Below are positions 5,590 through 5,607 of a stretch of DNA of 5,607 nucleotides, one piece after another (position 1 is the first letter of the stretch; each line of letters starts with the position of its first letter). A program made the translations under genes and the position numbers. The DNA lies in contig KL571409.1 in assembly GCA_000715855.1 (NCBI GenBank), positions 17,210-22,816 on the forward strand, read 5' to 3'. A model generated the notes under the pieces. That model ran no database searches and was not told where the DNA came from. It saw only the letters and a program-made list of their open reading frames with translations. The stretch is from Actinoplanes liguriensis (GTDB lineage Bacteria; Actinomycetota; Actinomycetes; Mycobacteriales; Micromonosporaceae).

Positions 5590-5607
5590 CTGTCTCTTAT
5601 ACACATC
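5590..5607. other. Tn5/Nextera mosaic-end adapter remnant (artefact)
   Basis: The last 18 bases, CTGTCTCTTATACACATC, are identical to the reverse complement of the Tn5 mosaic end used in Nextera libraries (18 of its 19 bases). They are AT-rich against a GC-rich background. Read on the minus strand they encode the well-known artefact peptide MCIRDR. This is untrimmed adapter, not genomic sequence. Confidence 0.97.

Noticed and set aside
5590..5607. Mosaic end taken as a genuine Tn5-type transposon end
   Set aside because: The sequence equals the engineered Nextera end, sits exactly at the contig edge, and no transposase or inner transposon sequence accompanies it.

Overview
The window is a 5.6 kb, very GC-rich fragment with long GC-ending reading frames, GTG and ATG starts, and protein families typical of Actinobacteria. 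The overall style fits a Micromonosporaceae-like actinomycete such as Actinoplanes or Micromonospora. That placement is an inference from composition and protein flavour, since no rRNA or other marker gene is present. The piece looks like an entire short contig: its left edge lies inside a tandem repeat, and its right edge is an 18-base match to the Tn5/Nextera mosaic-end sequencing adapter.

Left half, plus strand. Bases 1-136 hold no convincing gene, but carry two short tandem repeats (4 x 13 bp and 2 x 18 bp). A stand-alone FEN-like 5'-3' exonuclease follows (137-1045) with all its metal-binding acids in place. A 26-bp repeat that begins inside its last codons forms a series of GC hairpins up to the next gene, a short-chain dehydrogenase/reductase (1153-1860). 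Next comes a PRC-barrel/DUF2382 protein (1993-2841). It has a strong ribosome binding site and, upstream, a good match to a sigma-B type general-stress promoter. Its 3' end runs into a triple 14-bp repeat that merges with a perfect 17-bp terminator hairpin.

Right half, minus strand. Reading right to left, an MFS transporter (about 5549-4320) overlaps by 11 bp a membrane-anchored beta-propeller protein of TolB-like appearance (4330-3341). The two look translationally coupled. A small actinobacterial protein of unknown function (3257-2943) follows, with its own apparent -35/-10 promoter and an almost leaderless start. It converges on the stress gene across the shared terminator.

No mobile element, CRISPR array, RNA gene or clear new multi-gene system is visible. 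The points most worth a second look are the adapter-derived false N-terminus of the transporter, the unrelated short tandem repeats at several gene boundaries, the sigma-B type promoter, and the MFS/propeller pair.
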